From positions 218,065-282,064 of the forward strand of contig JAIWND010000035.1 in NCBI GenBank assembly GCA_025330725.1: a stretch of 64,000 nt of DNA, in the 5' to 3' direction. The notes below the pieces were generated by a model that worked only from the letters and a program-made list of their open reading frames with translations, searched no databases and was not told the DNA's origin. This DNA comes from Chlamydoabsidia padenii. Lineage: Eukaryota > Mucoromycota > Mucoromycetes > Mucorales > Cunninghamellaceae. The position numbers were made by a program, and so were the translations under genes. The first letter of the stretch is position 1, and each line of letters opens with the position of its first letter. This document shows, in pieces, positions 22,971 through 33,880 of the stretch.

Positions 22971-25606
22971 ATGAAGAAGTTTTTTGGTGGCAAAAAGAAG
23001 AAAAAGTCCAAGGCGTCTTCCTTTATCAGTGCCGATTCTGATTATCAGGTGAACGATACGGTCCCCAGGAATCTCAAGATGTCTCAATCAACAGAACAGC
23101 CAAGAATCCCACTATCGACCGATATCAGCAACATGAATGGAAGCACTGACAGTAAGAATCTACAACATAGTAAAAGTCAGGGAATCATGAAAACAACATT
23201 ACCTGCTCATCAACCTACCATGGCCAAACGATTGAATAGACCAACTAGCTCTCCCCCAGCATTGGTGATGCCTCGTCCTCGTTATGCCGAACCTCCAACA
23301 CGCGCGGTACTTAAAAGCTTTGATCATGAAAAAACCCTATTGGATCTGGACCAAGGACAAGAACACCAAGGTGGCGGTGAACATACCAATCGTGGTGGTG
23401 ACGACTTGGAAAGCAGGAAAATTCCAATTACGACCATGACACGTCAAATGGATCTTAATCAAGAAATACAACTATTACCTTCTCTCTCGGCACCTATTCC
23501 AACCAAACCAAAGAAGGTATCACCAATTACTGCTCCTCCTCAACAACAACAATATGATATCCGATCAACGATTAAAAGTAAAAAATCATTTGATGGTGCA
23601 ATAGGTAATACATAAAACACAAAGAAGGATACATTTCTCTTTACTAACTGTCACTTTACTCACATTTAGCCATGGCCACTGCAAAGAAACACGAATCTAT
23701 GAACTCAATCACTGGAAGCGACGACTCAAACCGTGTATACGAATCGGCACTGGAATCACCTATGGCATCCACATCCACCATTCTCGACAATCCTGGTTCC
23801 ACAAATGGGACGGTATTTGGACTCGGGCAGGCTCATCGACATTCACCACCTAGTCATTCGGGTAACACTCTTGTCCCATCATTACTACCACCAACAGCAT
23901 CCGATTCCTCGGAAACAGTGACACCGGCAGGATCAACAAATCAGTACCAAAGAGCATTGGCATCAGAACAAGTCAGCGTTGGATCCATCAGCAGCATCGA
24001 CATTACTAAAGCACCACTACCACCACCAAACACCAACCCTCCTAATTTGACTGATACTTTACCTACACATATTCCAATTCTGCAGCAACGGCCACAACCT
24101 ATCTCACCAACACGAAATCACCAAGATCTCGACCCTACACTGCAACAACTCCTTCCATCAGAAGATTTGGAAACACTGCAACAACAAGTATTACTTATTC
24201 AGCAACAGCGTGAAATGGATCGACTGGAATATGAACGTATGGAACAAGTACACAAGGAACGAACCAAGTGGATGAAGGCCGAGATCGATCGAACACAAAG
24301 CAAATTATTGGAGCTGACAGCACAGAAACGTGGATATTTGGCCTCTCAGCAGCACGGCGACAATGAAGCAGTGCTATCCTCTCCTTCATTCGGCAATCAA
24401 CATGACCAGGTGCCGGATATCTCCAAGTCGGCTTCTTATCAGTACCCTACTAGCACCAGTCGTGAGACAAGTGGCGATGAATCAATCCGGCGGCACCATC
24501 AACAACAGTACGATCACAATTATTCTTCAGCCAGTAGCACACCATCAAGAATCCATAAATCCAAATCAGGGGATCTTCATCTGTCGAGATCATCATCAAA
24601 AACATCTACTGGCACTGGATCTTCTTTGGGCAAGGCGGGGTATCGACCAAAAGAAAACGGGAAACCAATTCAACAGCAAACTCCGACCATACGACCCTCT
24701 ACGATGGATGATGAACGACAAAGGGGCTCTTCTTATCGCGCGGAATGTGGTGACTCGGCGTCTTATGGTAATCTATCACGGCAAAGCAGTGGAAGAAAAT
24801 CCCAGCAATCACAACGCCAGGACTACCAGCAACAAGTGCAGAATTCTCCTTCCTATAAACTCAAAGGCAGTGCTCCATCGACTCCACGAACACAACCTCG
24901 ACAAGGCCGACCTCGTTCGAAATCTACCGACACTCGACCTCCACCACCACCTATGGCTCCTGAATTCGACTATCATCCTGATTATTACGACGAACAGCAG
25001 CCTACTCGATCTTCTCGTCCACGATCAAGAGATAGCCGACCACGCCATCAACGTAGTCATTCCGTCGAACGATCCCAACCTGTTTTTTATCCTCCAAATC
25101 CTTACTTTTACCCTCCTCCTGGTGTATTTGAAGATGATCTGGGCCATGATGATGAATTGGATGACGAAGGGGACGGGGACGACTATTTGGATGAGGACTA
25201 TATGTATTCATCACCACGGTATGATAGCTTCCCGCCTAGATATCGCCAACGTATGCGACATCCAATCGCACCGATGCCATTTATACCACCGCCTTACACT
25301 AATCGACGTATGCCTCCATCCATGATGTCACCTATGGATATGCAACCAGGGTTTTATGATTATGACGGACCTCCTTCTCCTTATTATCCTATTCGACGAC
25401 GGCAACAACAGCAACAACAGCCTGGTATGCTACCTAATGACGATGGGTATTGGCCACCTCCTTCCTCTGGACCTCCTCCTCCTTCTTTTGCTCGGTATTC
25501 TCAAAACATGCCTCAATATATGCGTATGGATGATCAACAACGACGTATGGGTCCTCCTTATTGGCGTGGTCGTGGAAGAGTCTCTCCTTCTGAATTTGCA
25601 TCTTAA
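22971..25606 (+). CDS. Large disordered protein with central coiled coil
   Basis: Two exons (22971-23604, 23670-25606) give about 856 aa; family not recognised. The N-terminus MKKFFGGKKKKKSK is strongly basic and could bind membrane or nucleic acid. Most of the chain is low-complexity (Ser, Gln, Pro, Thr). A single helical segment at about residues 375-425 (EDLETLQQQVLLIQQQREM, then ERTKWMKAEIDRTQSKLLEL) looks like a coiled coil. Farther on come Pro-rich (PPPPPMAPEFDYHP), Arg/Ser-rich, acidic (DDELDDEGDGDDYLDEDY) and repeated Pro-Tyr/Pro-Met segments near the C-terminus, ending in an RGRGR stretch. The composition resembles scaffold or condensate-forming proteins (cell polarity or endocytosis), but no specific function is supported. 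Confidence 0.75.
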
Positions 25607-25880
25607 CTGTAGTATGTAGCATGTAGTTTAGTTTCGCTTAGTTTAGTTTTGATTGTTTTAACATAAAATAAACAATAATGGTTTGCATTTTACTGGGGGG
25701 TTTTTTTTTTTTTACACTGATGTCAGTTTGCTAATTGGTAGGCTAATGTATATTGGTGTGTGATATCTTGGTACCATTGTTCAAATAAAGATTTATAAGA
25801 TGGCAGTAGATCAAATAGATACACTCGGTTGTTTGATCTACAGGCATGGTCTTAAATGCCTATCATACTTTGCGCATTGA

Positions 25881-25893
25881 TCGGGATTTGAAC
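25881..25893 (-). promoter_or_regulatory. Orphan CCCG element
   Basis: TCGGGATTTGAAC, a strong copy about 500 bp from the nearest candidate start codon. Confidence 0.35.
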
Positions 25894-26236
25894 ATAACCT
25901 TTCAAAGCCCGCATATCGAAAACTCATGCAAAACTTCTTTACCTGAGTAAAACTTTGGTACAATACAATACCTCCACCATATTTTCTTGGCTTACTTTTC
26001 TTCCTTTGAACTCTCATATATTAAAGTGATCAATGATTAGTTTGATGTAAAGGGATGAGTAATGGCTAGCATGTGGGGATGGGCACGCTTGAAGTTGTGT
26101 TTCGTTCTTCTTGGAGCAAATTGATTTGATCTATCAAGCTTTTTAATCAGTTTTTATTTCTGTTGTTTTATTGTCAATTGAATTCGTTCATTGAGCCATT
26201 ATCCTTAAAGAAAGTGAACATCTTGAAAGGTAATAT

Positions 26237-26295
26237 GTTCAAACGCCGACAATGGCCACTTTTTTTTTTTTTCTTTTTTTGAAATGGCGGGTTTT
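26237..26295. promoter_or_regulatory. Pair of CCCG-like elements
   Basis: GTTCAAACGCCGAC (26237-26250) and, inverted, TGGCGGGTTTT near 26285. The spacing to the ATGs at 26388 and 26425 matches that seen for intact genes. Confidence 0.35.
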
Positions 26296-26387
26296 CCTTC
26301 CTTTTCTTTCAAGGTTGATCACACTCACAACTAAACTCAGTTATACTCTTTTTATTTTATCTCATGTTACTTTTATCCTCCAATAGA

Positions 26388-27290
26388 TGTTAACAACTCG
26401 AAAAAAGCTTTCCCGCAGCCTGGAATGAATCTAGGGACACTTCTACGATGGATAAAAGGTAGGTATCAAAACAAGTACTCTATGATCTTTGTAATCTTAT
26501 TCATACTTCTCTCCCTCTTTTTTAAAATGTATATTACCTTGACTATCCATACACTTTGACAACCCACTCAGGTAATATGGACTTTACTATGTTTCAGGGA
26601 AACACTCACTCACATTTATTCCCATGGCTTTTAGTAGTAACTCCTCCATCTCAACAATCAATTAGATTTCACCAGATACAAGATGGATTCTATTCTACAG
26701 TCATTAGGCAAGTGCTCACCCCTTGTACTTTATTAATGATTAACCCTTCTTCTTATTATAGTAAAGGCAGTCGCTTCATGGAACCGTGCCTAAAGATTAT
26801 GCACAGATGACTCCCGACGCTTCTTTGTAATGTGGCGGTTAGGTACGGTGTCATAATAAAATAAGTAGGATGTACTTTCCTATTTGCTTACTGACACATC
26901 AATGACTTTTTTTTTTTCTTTCTTTTAGTTTGGTAGGATCATGTCAAACTGCTCTTTGGGTCCTAGGGTTAGTGGATGGTTATATATGAAAAATCAGTTG
27001 AATCTGATTACATTGGCGGGCGGAATCAAGCGATGGGGGTCCTCTCAAAATAAAGAAGCTGTATGGTGCCGATCTAGTCGCACGTGGACAATACATTGTC
27101 ACCTGAAGGACACTACCACAGAAGGATGGTGTCCCTTAAAGGTATGTTATTATTAGCTACAAAATGGATACTATTTACTAATATACGTCATCTTGTTTGG
27201 TATAGGAACTGTTTAAAGTAGTGTGTCAGATTCTTGTTCAAAACAATTGGAATCCCGCTCTTCACCAAAATGGGGAAAACTCGATGTAAT
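26388..27290 (+). pseudogene. Probable degraded gene or unresolved multi-exon gene
   Basis: A promoter-like pair precedes this stretch, and intron-like signals recur: AAAAG/GTAGGT at 26458, a GC-type AG/GCAAGT near 26705 with a TATTATAG acceptor near 26760, GTACGG near 26842, TCTTTTAG near 26929, and AAAG/GTATGT at 27142 with TGGTATAG near 27206. No combination I tried keeps one frame open. The best piece (MDSILQSLVKAVASWNRA, across the GC-AG intron) hits TAA and then continues as DDSRRFFVMWRL. Later pieces include SGWLYMKN and GADLVARGQYIVT, in different frames. It may be a decayed gene or one with splicing I failed to resolve. A 13-codon upstream ORF (26388) overlaps the ATG at 26425 in an ATGA. 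Confidence 0.3.
27250..27259 (+). promoter_or_regulatory. CCCG promoter element upstream of cyclin gene
   Basis: GGAATCCCGCTC (core 27250-27259), about 95 bp before the cyclin ATG at 27353. Confidence 0.4.
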
Positions 27291-27352
27291 CTTCTTCTAT
27301 CGTCAACTTCTTCTTCTCCGCCATCACTTTTTTTTATGGAACATTGGTTATC

Positions 27353-28459
27353 ATGGAATCTCAACAATCTATGCACTACAACCTAGGCACTCACCCCACC
27401 AAAGACACTATTAAACTGATGACTTTGTTATTGGAAAAAGTCATTGCTGTGAACGACACCATTCTCTCAACAACTAGAGACAATTCTCATGGGGTAATGG
27501 GAACACTACAACGAAACAACAATGAATTCAGCAACAACGACCATCGATCTACTACTCGAATAATGTCAGCACCCAACGCTTACTCTTGCTTCCATGCTCG
27601 GTCCATTCCTAGCATATCCATACAAGCCTACCTCACTCGTATTCTGAAATACTGCCCTTGTACGAACGAATGCTTCCTGGCCATATTGGTATACTTTGAT
27701 CGCATGGCAAAATCGAACTCTCGCACTCCAACCATGACTCTTCGAATTGACTCTTACAATATCCACCGGCTCATTATTACTGGGGTCATGATTGCAAGCA
27801 AGCTCTTCTCGGATGTCTTTTTTACCAACGCACGGTATGCAAAGGTAATTCAAAAAAGGAAATACAAGTATCTGTTGACTAACTAAAAAATGCTTTTACT
27901 CTTATTTTAGGTCGGCGGACTTGGTGTATCTGAACTCAACATACTGGAAACCGAATTCTTGGCTTTGAACGACTACAAGCTCTTTGTCACCATTGAAGAA
28001 TTTCAGCATTATGGTGATCAGCTTTTACTACATGGGAAAACGTATCACAATGGTACCAATGGGTTGATGGCACATGGATCTGAAATAATCGAAAACGATA
28101 ATCTGACAACAACAGCAACACATCCTATCAGTACCACTACTTACACTAATACGGACATGGGTACGGCGTTTGGGACGGCAAGAATAGGGATACCATCACC
28201 GGAAAGGAATCAAGAAAAGGATTATGATATCAATACAGCACAGGCAACAAGCTATTCCAACCCAGTAACATCTATGAAAGACCTGCATCGGAAATCGGAT
28301 GAAATTGACCAACATCGTCTCTTCAAACGACCTAGTTTCAGGACATTCACCACCCTGCAGCCGGAACCCAGCAATGATAATGTATGCTATTCGACACCAA
28401 GTACTAACCAGTCAACTTTACCAACACCACCCTCTGCCTCACCTACTTCTGATCATTAA
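27353..28459 (+). CDS. Pho80/PCL-like cyclin
   Basis: Two exons (27353-27844, 27911-28459) give about 346 aa. Residues about 75-205 match the Pho80-type cyclin box: SIQAYLTRILKYCPCTNECF, LAILVYFDRMAK, YNIHRLIITGVMIASKLFSD and FFTNARYAKVGGLGVSELN, then LETEFLALNDYKLFV. Such cyclins activate Pho85-class CDKs in phosphate, glycogen or cell-cycle control. An N-terminal segment of about 70 residues and a Ser/Thr/Pro-rich tail of about 120 residues flank the box, the tail with TP/SP sites typical of CDK or degradation control. The start is the ATG at 27353; an upstream in-frame TTG was not used. Which Pho85-type function it serves is not resolvable. Confidence 0.88.
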
Positions 28460-29493
28460 TGGATAGGTGCTTACTTTTTAGTCTAGTCTTCACCTTTTTT
28501 TAGATATAGATACCTCACAAAACATATATAATAGTTACCCTCCCTTGCCATATATACTTCCTCATTATTATAAACTGTCTATTACAATAAAAAGTAACTT
28601 TATATACAATGAATCTAACATTAATTGGTACTTGGTTTGGAGAACTTGTCATGAATAATGCCATCATACAATGTAAACCATCTAGTCTTATTTTTTTTGG
28701 AATCACTCGGTTTAAAATTTAAAAGACACTAGTGAATGGTTTATGATTTAATATTTTTTTTCTCACCAGTGAGCACCTAAAAAGATACAGTTTACCACAC
28801 CTTGGTAAAAATCAACCAATTCATCCTTCCTATCGAACTCGACCGTACAATATCGTTGAAACACCAAGATTATACATGCGGAGTTGAAATGGCGTGCCAC
28901 CCAGTTTCCCTTACCCCACATCAATGCATAGAATACACCTGTCGTACATTGATAGAACTAATTCTTTATAGAGAGCGGGCCTAATAGGGGTAAATCAAGC
29001 AATAGACATTTTAAACAGAAAACCATGTATACTGATGTTTTACTTTATCATGCTATCTTACCCCACTAAGATTTGGAAAGGCTCTCTGCCTTAATGGACA
29101 AGTGATGCTAATGATTAACGATGACTTTTACTTGTTCTTTGCAAGAAAAAAAAAAAAAAAAAGAAGTCTGGTTCCTTTTCGTACTTTTTCAGATCCCCTC
29201 TACATGGCTCCCTGTTCTTTTCAGCAATATTCCAATTCCGACATTTATGCATGATATCAGATTAAAATTCCGCCCATTAGACAATGAGATCTAAAATAGT
29301 AAATGATAGTTTATTCATTCAATAGAGATATAGGATATGTTCAAGTAAGGTATTAATAGAAGTATAAAGAGGGTGAGAAGTACATAGTTAATGAGTATAT
29401 TTTACAAAAAAACAAAAAATAAAAAAGTGAATAGTACAAATAAAAAGAGGGGAAGGGAGAGTCATAAAAAGGAGAGAGAGAGAGGGTACTATA
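28460..29493. other. Convergent intergenic region with element pair
   Basis: Lies between two 3' ends. I see no gene, but two CCCG-like elements occur at 29233-29242 (CAATTCCGAC) and 29262-29274 (TTAAAATTCCGCC), which is unusual for a region without a visible start codon. Confidence 0.45.
29233..29274 (+). promoter_or_regulatory. Orphan pair of CCCG-like elements
   Basis: Two copies in the same orientation within 42 bp, each with one mismatch (TTCCG for TCCCG), in a convergent spacer. Confidence 0.3.
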
Positions 29494-31243
29494 CTAAACA
29501 TTGTTAAGTTGAGTAGGTAGAGTAGCTGTCTTTTCTATTTCAATTTCACCTCCAGGGGAAGATTGTTGATGGACTTCACGGACCCGTTCAGACACCACCT
29601 TTTGTTGACCATTGATAGGATCGACAGTAACGATCTTGTCCACGTGGTAGTATGCCATTTCCCCGATTTCAGCCGCGTCCAGACCTTGAAGTTCCATTTC
29701 AGGATCTATACGCAGAGACAAGCCAGGAATACGATCCATGATCATCAAAATCAAAAGAGTCATAAAGAAGGACCATGAAGCACCAGCCGTGGCATCAGCA
29801 AATTGATATCCGATTTGAATCCAGTGTTGATTCATCCATCCACCAGGAATATCAGTTGATCCATCCAATCCTGCAATATATGATTCAGCAAAGATACCCT
29901 ATTGAAAAGAAGAAGGAAAAGGTTTTTAGTTTTCCATGCATGAGTCGGGGTTTCCATTTATACTTACGGTTAAAATGCTTCCGACATAACCACCCACACC
30001 ATGGACAGCAAAGACATCCAAAGCATCATCATAGTTAAACATGTGTTTCAGATGGACGGCAAAATTACAAGCAATAGCTCCCAAGAAGCCAATAGCCACA
30101 CTAGGACCAGGACCGACAAATCCAGAAGCAGGGGTAATCGCCACCAAACCAGCAACCGCACCAGAGCAGAATCCAAGAGCAGTAAATTTACGTTCAATAC
30201 GATAGTCCAAACACATCCAGGTGATAGCACCTACTGCAGCTGCCAAATTAGTCACCACACATGCCATAGCAGCGCGCAAGTTGCCTGAAAGTGCCGATCC
30301 ACCATTGAATCCAAACCACCCAAACCAAAGTAATGCGGTACCTAATTAAGTCATAAAGATGAGTGAGTATAGGTAATACATTCCCTTTTCCCCTCTCCTT
30401 TTTTTTTTTTGTTCCTTACCCAAAATCACATTGGACATGTTGTGGGGTTTAAAGTCATGAGCATGAGACAGACTTCCATGACCTTGACGTTTTCCTAATA
30501 CCAAAGCATAAGCAAGACTGGCAAAACCACTGGAGATATGGACTGGAGTACCACCGGCAAAATCAAGACCACCAAGTTTGGCACTCCATCCATTAGGGTT
30601 CCAAGTCCAACATGCAATCACATCATAAACAAGAGTTGACCAGATAAACATAAAGATGATCATAGGTAACAATCGTCCTCTTTCAGCTGCTGAGCCAATG
30701 GCCAAAGCGGGAGTTAATGCAGCAAACATACATTGGACTATATTAAAAAAGAAAAAGAAACAATGATGCAAATTAGATAAAGAGATATGCCTTTTTTATT
30801 ATCCTTTGTGGTACTTACAGATCATAAAGACAAGATCAGGAATGGATTTACTGCCAATAGAAGGATCACCAAGTACACCACGCAAGAAAGCATTATCGAG
30901 ATTACCAATAAAGGAAGATGCGTTTCTGCTGAATGTCAAACTGTAACCCCAAATAAACCACTAATCAAAAGAAAAAAAAAAAGGTAGAAGAAGTATGTAC
31001 AAAAATGAGTGAGTCTTTGTATAGTTTGATTTTCTTTTTTTTTTCTTTTCCCTTTACCTGAACAGTGACGACCACAAGTGAAAGTACTGAACACATAATT
31101 AAAGACAAGGCATTTTTAGATCTAGCCATACCAGAGTAAAAATAACCCACACCAGGAATCATCAACCATACAAGTGCAGTTGAAGCTAAAATCCAAGAGA
31201 TATCACCAGCGGAGAATCCTGTACCATAAGTAGGGTCAGGCAT
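29494..31243 (-). CDS. Ammonium transporter (Amt/Mep family)
   Basis: Five exons (31243-31058, 30960-30819, 30737-30420, 30341-29968, 29898-29494) give about 474 aa with roughly 11 membrane segments. It moves ammonium across the plasma membrane. Recognisable are LMIPGVGYFYSGMARSKNA, FQCMFAALTPALAIGS, AERGRLLPM, WTWNPNGW and GGTPVHISSGFASLAYA with the first pore histidine. LLWFGWFGFNGGSAL and FNYDDALDVFAVHGVGG with the second pore histidine follow; both twin-His residues are kept. The cytosolic tail (about 65 aa) is acidic and ends TLPTQLNNV. Mep2-like proteins can also signal for filamentous growth, which is untested here. A promoter element lies 130 bp upstream (31372-31384), with a TATA-like TTTATAAAAA between it and the ATG. 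Confidence 0.95.
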
Positions 31244-31371
31244 GTTTAATGAGAATGTATAATCGTTGGTGAAGAGGAAGAAGAAGAAAAAGTAAAGTGT
31301 AGAGGAAGAAGAGAGGTGGAAAAGCGGAACATGGGAAAGCTATTTTTATAAATGGAAGAAAAAGATAAAGA

Positions 31372-31384
31372 TTAAAACCCCGAC
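31372..31384 (+). promoter_or_regulatory. CCCG promoter element upstream of ammonium transporter
   Basis: TTAAAACCCCGAC, 130 bp from the ATG of the minus-strand gene; a TATA-like sequence is located between them. Confidence 0.5.
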
Positions 31385-32160
31385 TTTGACCTTTTCTTAT
31401 TTCTTATCAGGAAGAATAGATAGGCATTTGCTGTGATTAAAAATGTTATCAGCACCTTATTTGATCACACCTCGTTTTGCTTGAGCCACTGGATCATGAG
31501 AAACAACATAAATAATAACCCAAAGAGCAATGAATAGATGATCTCTTTATCAGAAACAATGTTCGATCTTGTTACCGGGTTTTTATCGCTTATCTACAAT
31601 CGTGATCATCAATGCAACTTGTCAAAAACAGACATGCGTTTTCTTTATTGTTTGTTTATTCATACATTGCGCCACACAATTCATCACTTTACATGATGGA
31701 ATAGAGAGTATGGCTTCTTTTTCATCATATGACAAAGTCCTCCTCCTCCCCGGTTACCAAGATAAGACATGTAACATTATTGACCAATGATATTGCTCCC
31801 CCTTCTTTTTCGATCTCTTGTAATGGATAACTTGACAGGGGGAAGTACTTGCTTTTGGTTTCATCCATTGATATGATCATTCAAAGATGCATGAATTCAA
31901 GTGGTTTACTGCTCCGAAAGATTTGTCGGAAATTGAAAATTTGGAAAATAGTGTTTCTTTTTTTTTTTTTTCCTTCTTTTTTTTTCCATTCAACTCCTTT
32001 TTTAATTCTACCTTGTGCATTATATAACCAGTGGGTGTATGTATCCATTGAACTGCTTGGACTAAACTGGCACCAATCATCAACACAGTCTACTACCAAT
32101 CGTGACAAGAAACTTGGAACTCTTTCTCATCACCACCAGCAAGTCTAATTAGCAAGCCCT

Positions 32161-32161
<1 letters not shown>

Positions 32162-32197
<36 letters not shown>
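32162..32197. repeat. (CA)n microsatellite
   Basis: About 18 CA dinucleotides followed by imperfect ACACA units. Confidence 0.9.
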
Positions 32198-32198
<1 letters not shown>

Positions 32199-32219
32199 CA
32201 CAACACAACACAGCTTCTT

Positions 32220-32261
32220 CTTTGCTATACTATTTTAACACTTTGCTATACTATTTTAACA
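32220..32261. repeat. Perfect 21-bp tandem duplication
   Basis: The 21-bp unit beginning CTTTGCTATACTA occurs twice head to tail without mismatch. Confidence 0.9.
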
Positions 32262-32685
32262 AAATGAATCCGTTTGTTTTTGGGTGAATCATCTGTCAAC
32301 ACCATTAGGATTCGTCAACTCAAAAGGGGCTGGAACGTGGACATACGATAAGACGAATAGCAAAGGATATCATCAACATGCTATGCTAACCTCTTCTTTT
32401 ATAGACTACGTTATGGACTCAACAGAGTATATATTGATGTAAAGGAAGGTAAAAACTAAAAAAAAAAAAAAAAAAGAGGGGACGGGAGGGGATCTCCCAC
32501 AACATCTTTAATGATTCTTTTACTTTTTAAAACTGTTGATAGGACAAGCTGAATGGAGCTGTGGTGGTGGATACTTTGAAGTCTTCATACTTGAATAAAC
32601 TCTCTTATAGATAGGTCTAGTATATATATGTAGTATGGATATATTATCATCATTTGTTATGCATTGGTCCTTGGGTATATAAGTT

Positions 32686-32702
32686 GTGGCGGAATGTGAA
32701 AT
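32686..32702 (-). promoter_or_regulatory. CCCG-like promoter element upstream of LSM6
   Basis: GTGGCGGAATGTGAAAT, about 95 bp before the LSM6 ATG. Confidence 0.4.
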
Positions 32703-32790
32703 ATTCTCCCTCCCACTACCAATCAAAATAAAAACCTGCGCTGTTGTAATTTTTTTCCTCCTTCTTCTTTTCCTTCTCTCACAAAAATAA

Positions 32791-33167
32791 ATGGAGGGAC
32801 AAACACGATCGCCTACCAACTTTTTGAACTCTGTCATTGGACAAAACGTGGTGGTCAAGTTGAACTCTGGCATTGATTACAAAGGTAGTAAACTAAATCT
32901 ATATGATCATCTTTTAATCATATTATCAATTACATGGACTTGTAGGTGTTTTGGCCTGCTTGGATGGTTATATGAACATTGCTTTGGAAAATACGGAGGA
33001 ATATGTAGATGGAAAACTGAAGAACAAGTATGGTGATACTTTTGTACGAGGAAATAATGGTAAGTTAAGGAAGGGATGAAGCATACAAAGAACTCATCTT
33101 TTTTTTTTTTTTTCTTCTTTGAACGATGACTATAGTATTGTATATTAGTGCAGATAAGACGGATTGA
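32791..33167 (+). CDS. LSM6: U6 snRNA-associated Sm-like protein LSm6
   Basis: Three exons (32791-32884, 32946-33059, 33136-33167) give 79 aa, the normal LSm6 length. It is a subunit of the Lsm1-7 mRNA-decay ring in the cytoplasm and the Lsm2-8 ring on U6 snRNA in the nucleus. The Sm fold is nearly complete and diagnostic: VVVKLNSGIDYKGVLACLDG, YMNIALENTEEYVDGKLKNK and the Sm2 motif FVRGNNVLYIS. The N-terminal SPTNFLNSVIG fits the family helix. The gene ends in KTD, slightly shorter than yeast. The last exon is only 32 nt, and its frame across both introns is exact. Confidence 0.97.
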
Positions 33168-33880
33168 AAAGGATGGTTAATGGGTTTGTTACAGGAATAA
33201 AAAGAGAAGGGACAATACTAGGAACAGCCGTCTCTTCCCTACTCTTTTACTACTAACATTATATTGAAAACGAGCTAACTTGGGTGGATGGCTTGGTGAT
33301 TATAACTAACGCATATATCAGGTATGGGCAGTTTATATATATGTATATATGTATATAAACCTTGGGGTCAAGTTGATACTCTGTCCATGTATATATATGC
33401 GAAGATTCCTTCACATCAAACCATCTTATCATCTTCATGAAAAATAGTAGTAAACATAGTAATAGATTCCTTCTTTTTTTTTTTTTAACTATTATTAAAT
33501 AAAAACATGATAAAAACATAAATGGCTTTATTTGATGATGATGCATAAACTGTAGGGGGGATTGGGGACTGACTTGACCCATCGGTCAACTCAGATCCAT
33601 CTTAGATCAAAAAAAATGATGGTTATAATGACGATTGATGGTGATATAGTGATAAAAAGATACTATCGCATACCCCATGTCGCGGAGTTGTTGGGACCCG
33701 TGTATTGAACTGTCATCAATTATGATGTATGGTTTTGTTGGGTACCATCGAAAAGAGTTGCACAAAAAGGGAAAGGCTGTCGGCATTTCAATTTCACCCA
33801 CTGGCTATAAAATACCTGCACCATCCTAATTCTGCTTTTCTTTCTCTTTATTACATTCTATCTTTATAAATATATTAACT
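33168..33880. other. Spacer between LSM6 and aldolase
   Basis: No coding frame. Includes TATATATG-type repeats near 33340 and 33390, a poly-T run near 33473, and the aldolase promoter element and TATA box close to 33780-33813. Confidence 0.5.
33779..33813. promoter_or_regulatory. Aldolase core promoter: CCCG-like element plus TATA
   Basis: TGTCGGCATTTCAATTT (33779-33795) is followed by CTATAAAAT (33805-33813). The ATG is at 33881, placing the TATA box about 70 bp upstream. Confidence 0.45.

Larger units (their letters stand above)
25607..26387. other. Intergenic spacer with orphan promoter elements
   Basis: No coding frame. Contains CCCG elements at 25881-25893, 26237-26250 and 26285-26295, the last two about 100-140 bp upstream of the broken gene that follows. 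Confidence 0.4.
31244..32790. other. Divergent intergenic region with microsatellites
   Basis: Separates the ammonium transporter from LSM6. It holds the transporter's promoter element, a (CA)n repeat (32162-32197), a 21-bp tandem duplication (32220-32261), a poly-A run near 32460 and LSM6's own promoter element (32686-32702). Short open frames here lack ATG starts, splice support or composition bias. Confidence 0.5.

Noticed and set aside
24330..25325. 331-codon frame in another frame of the disordered-protein gene
   Set aside because: Low-complexity repeats leave several frames open; the long frame with the proper first exon was kept.
28802..28984. 60-codon open frame in the cyclin-AMT spacer
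   Set aside because: Starts at a TTG, lacks splice signals or a recognisable domain.
31569..31790. 73-codon open frame in the AMT-LSM6 spacer
   Set aside because: No promoter element, no bias and no similarity.
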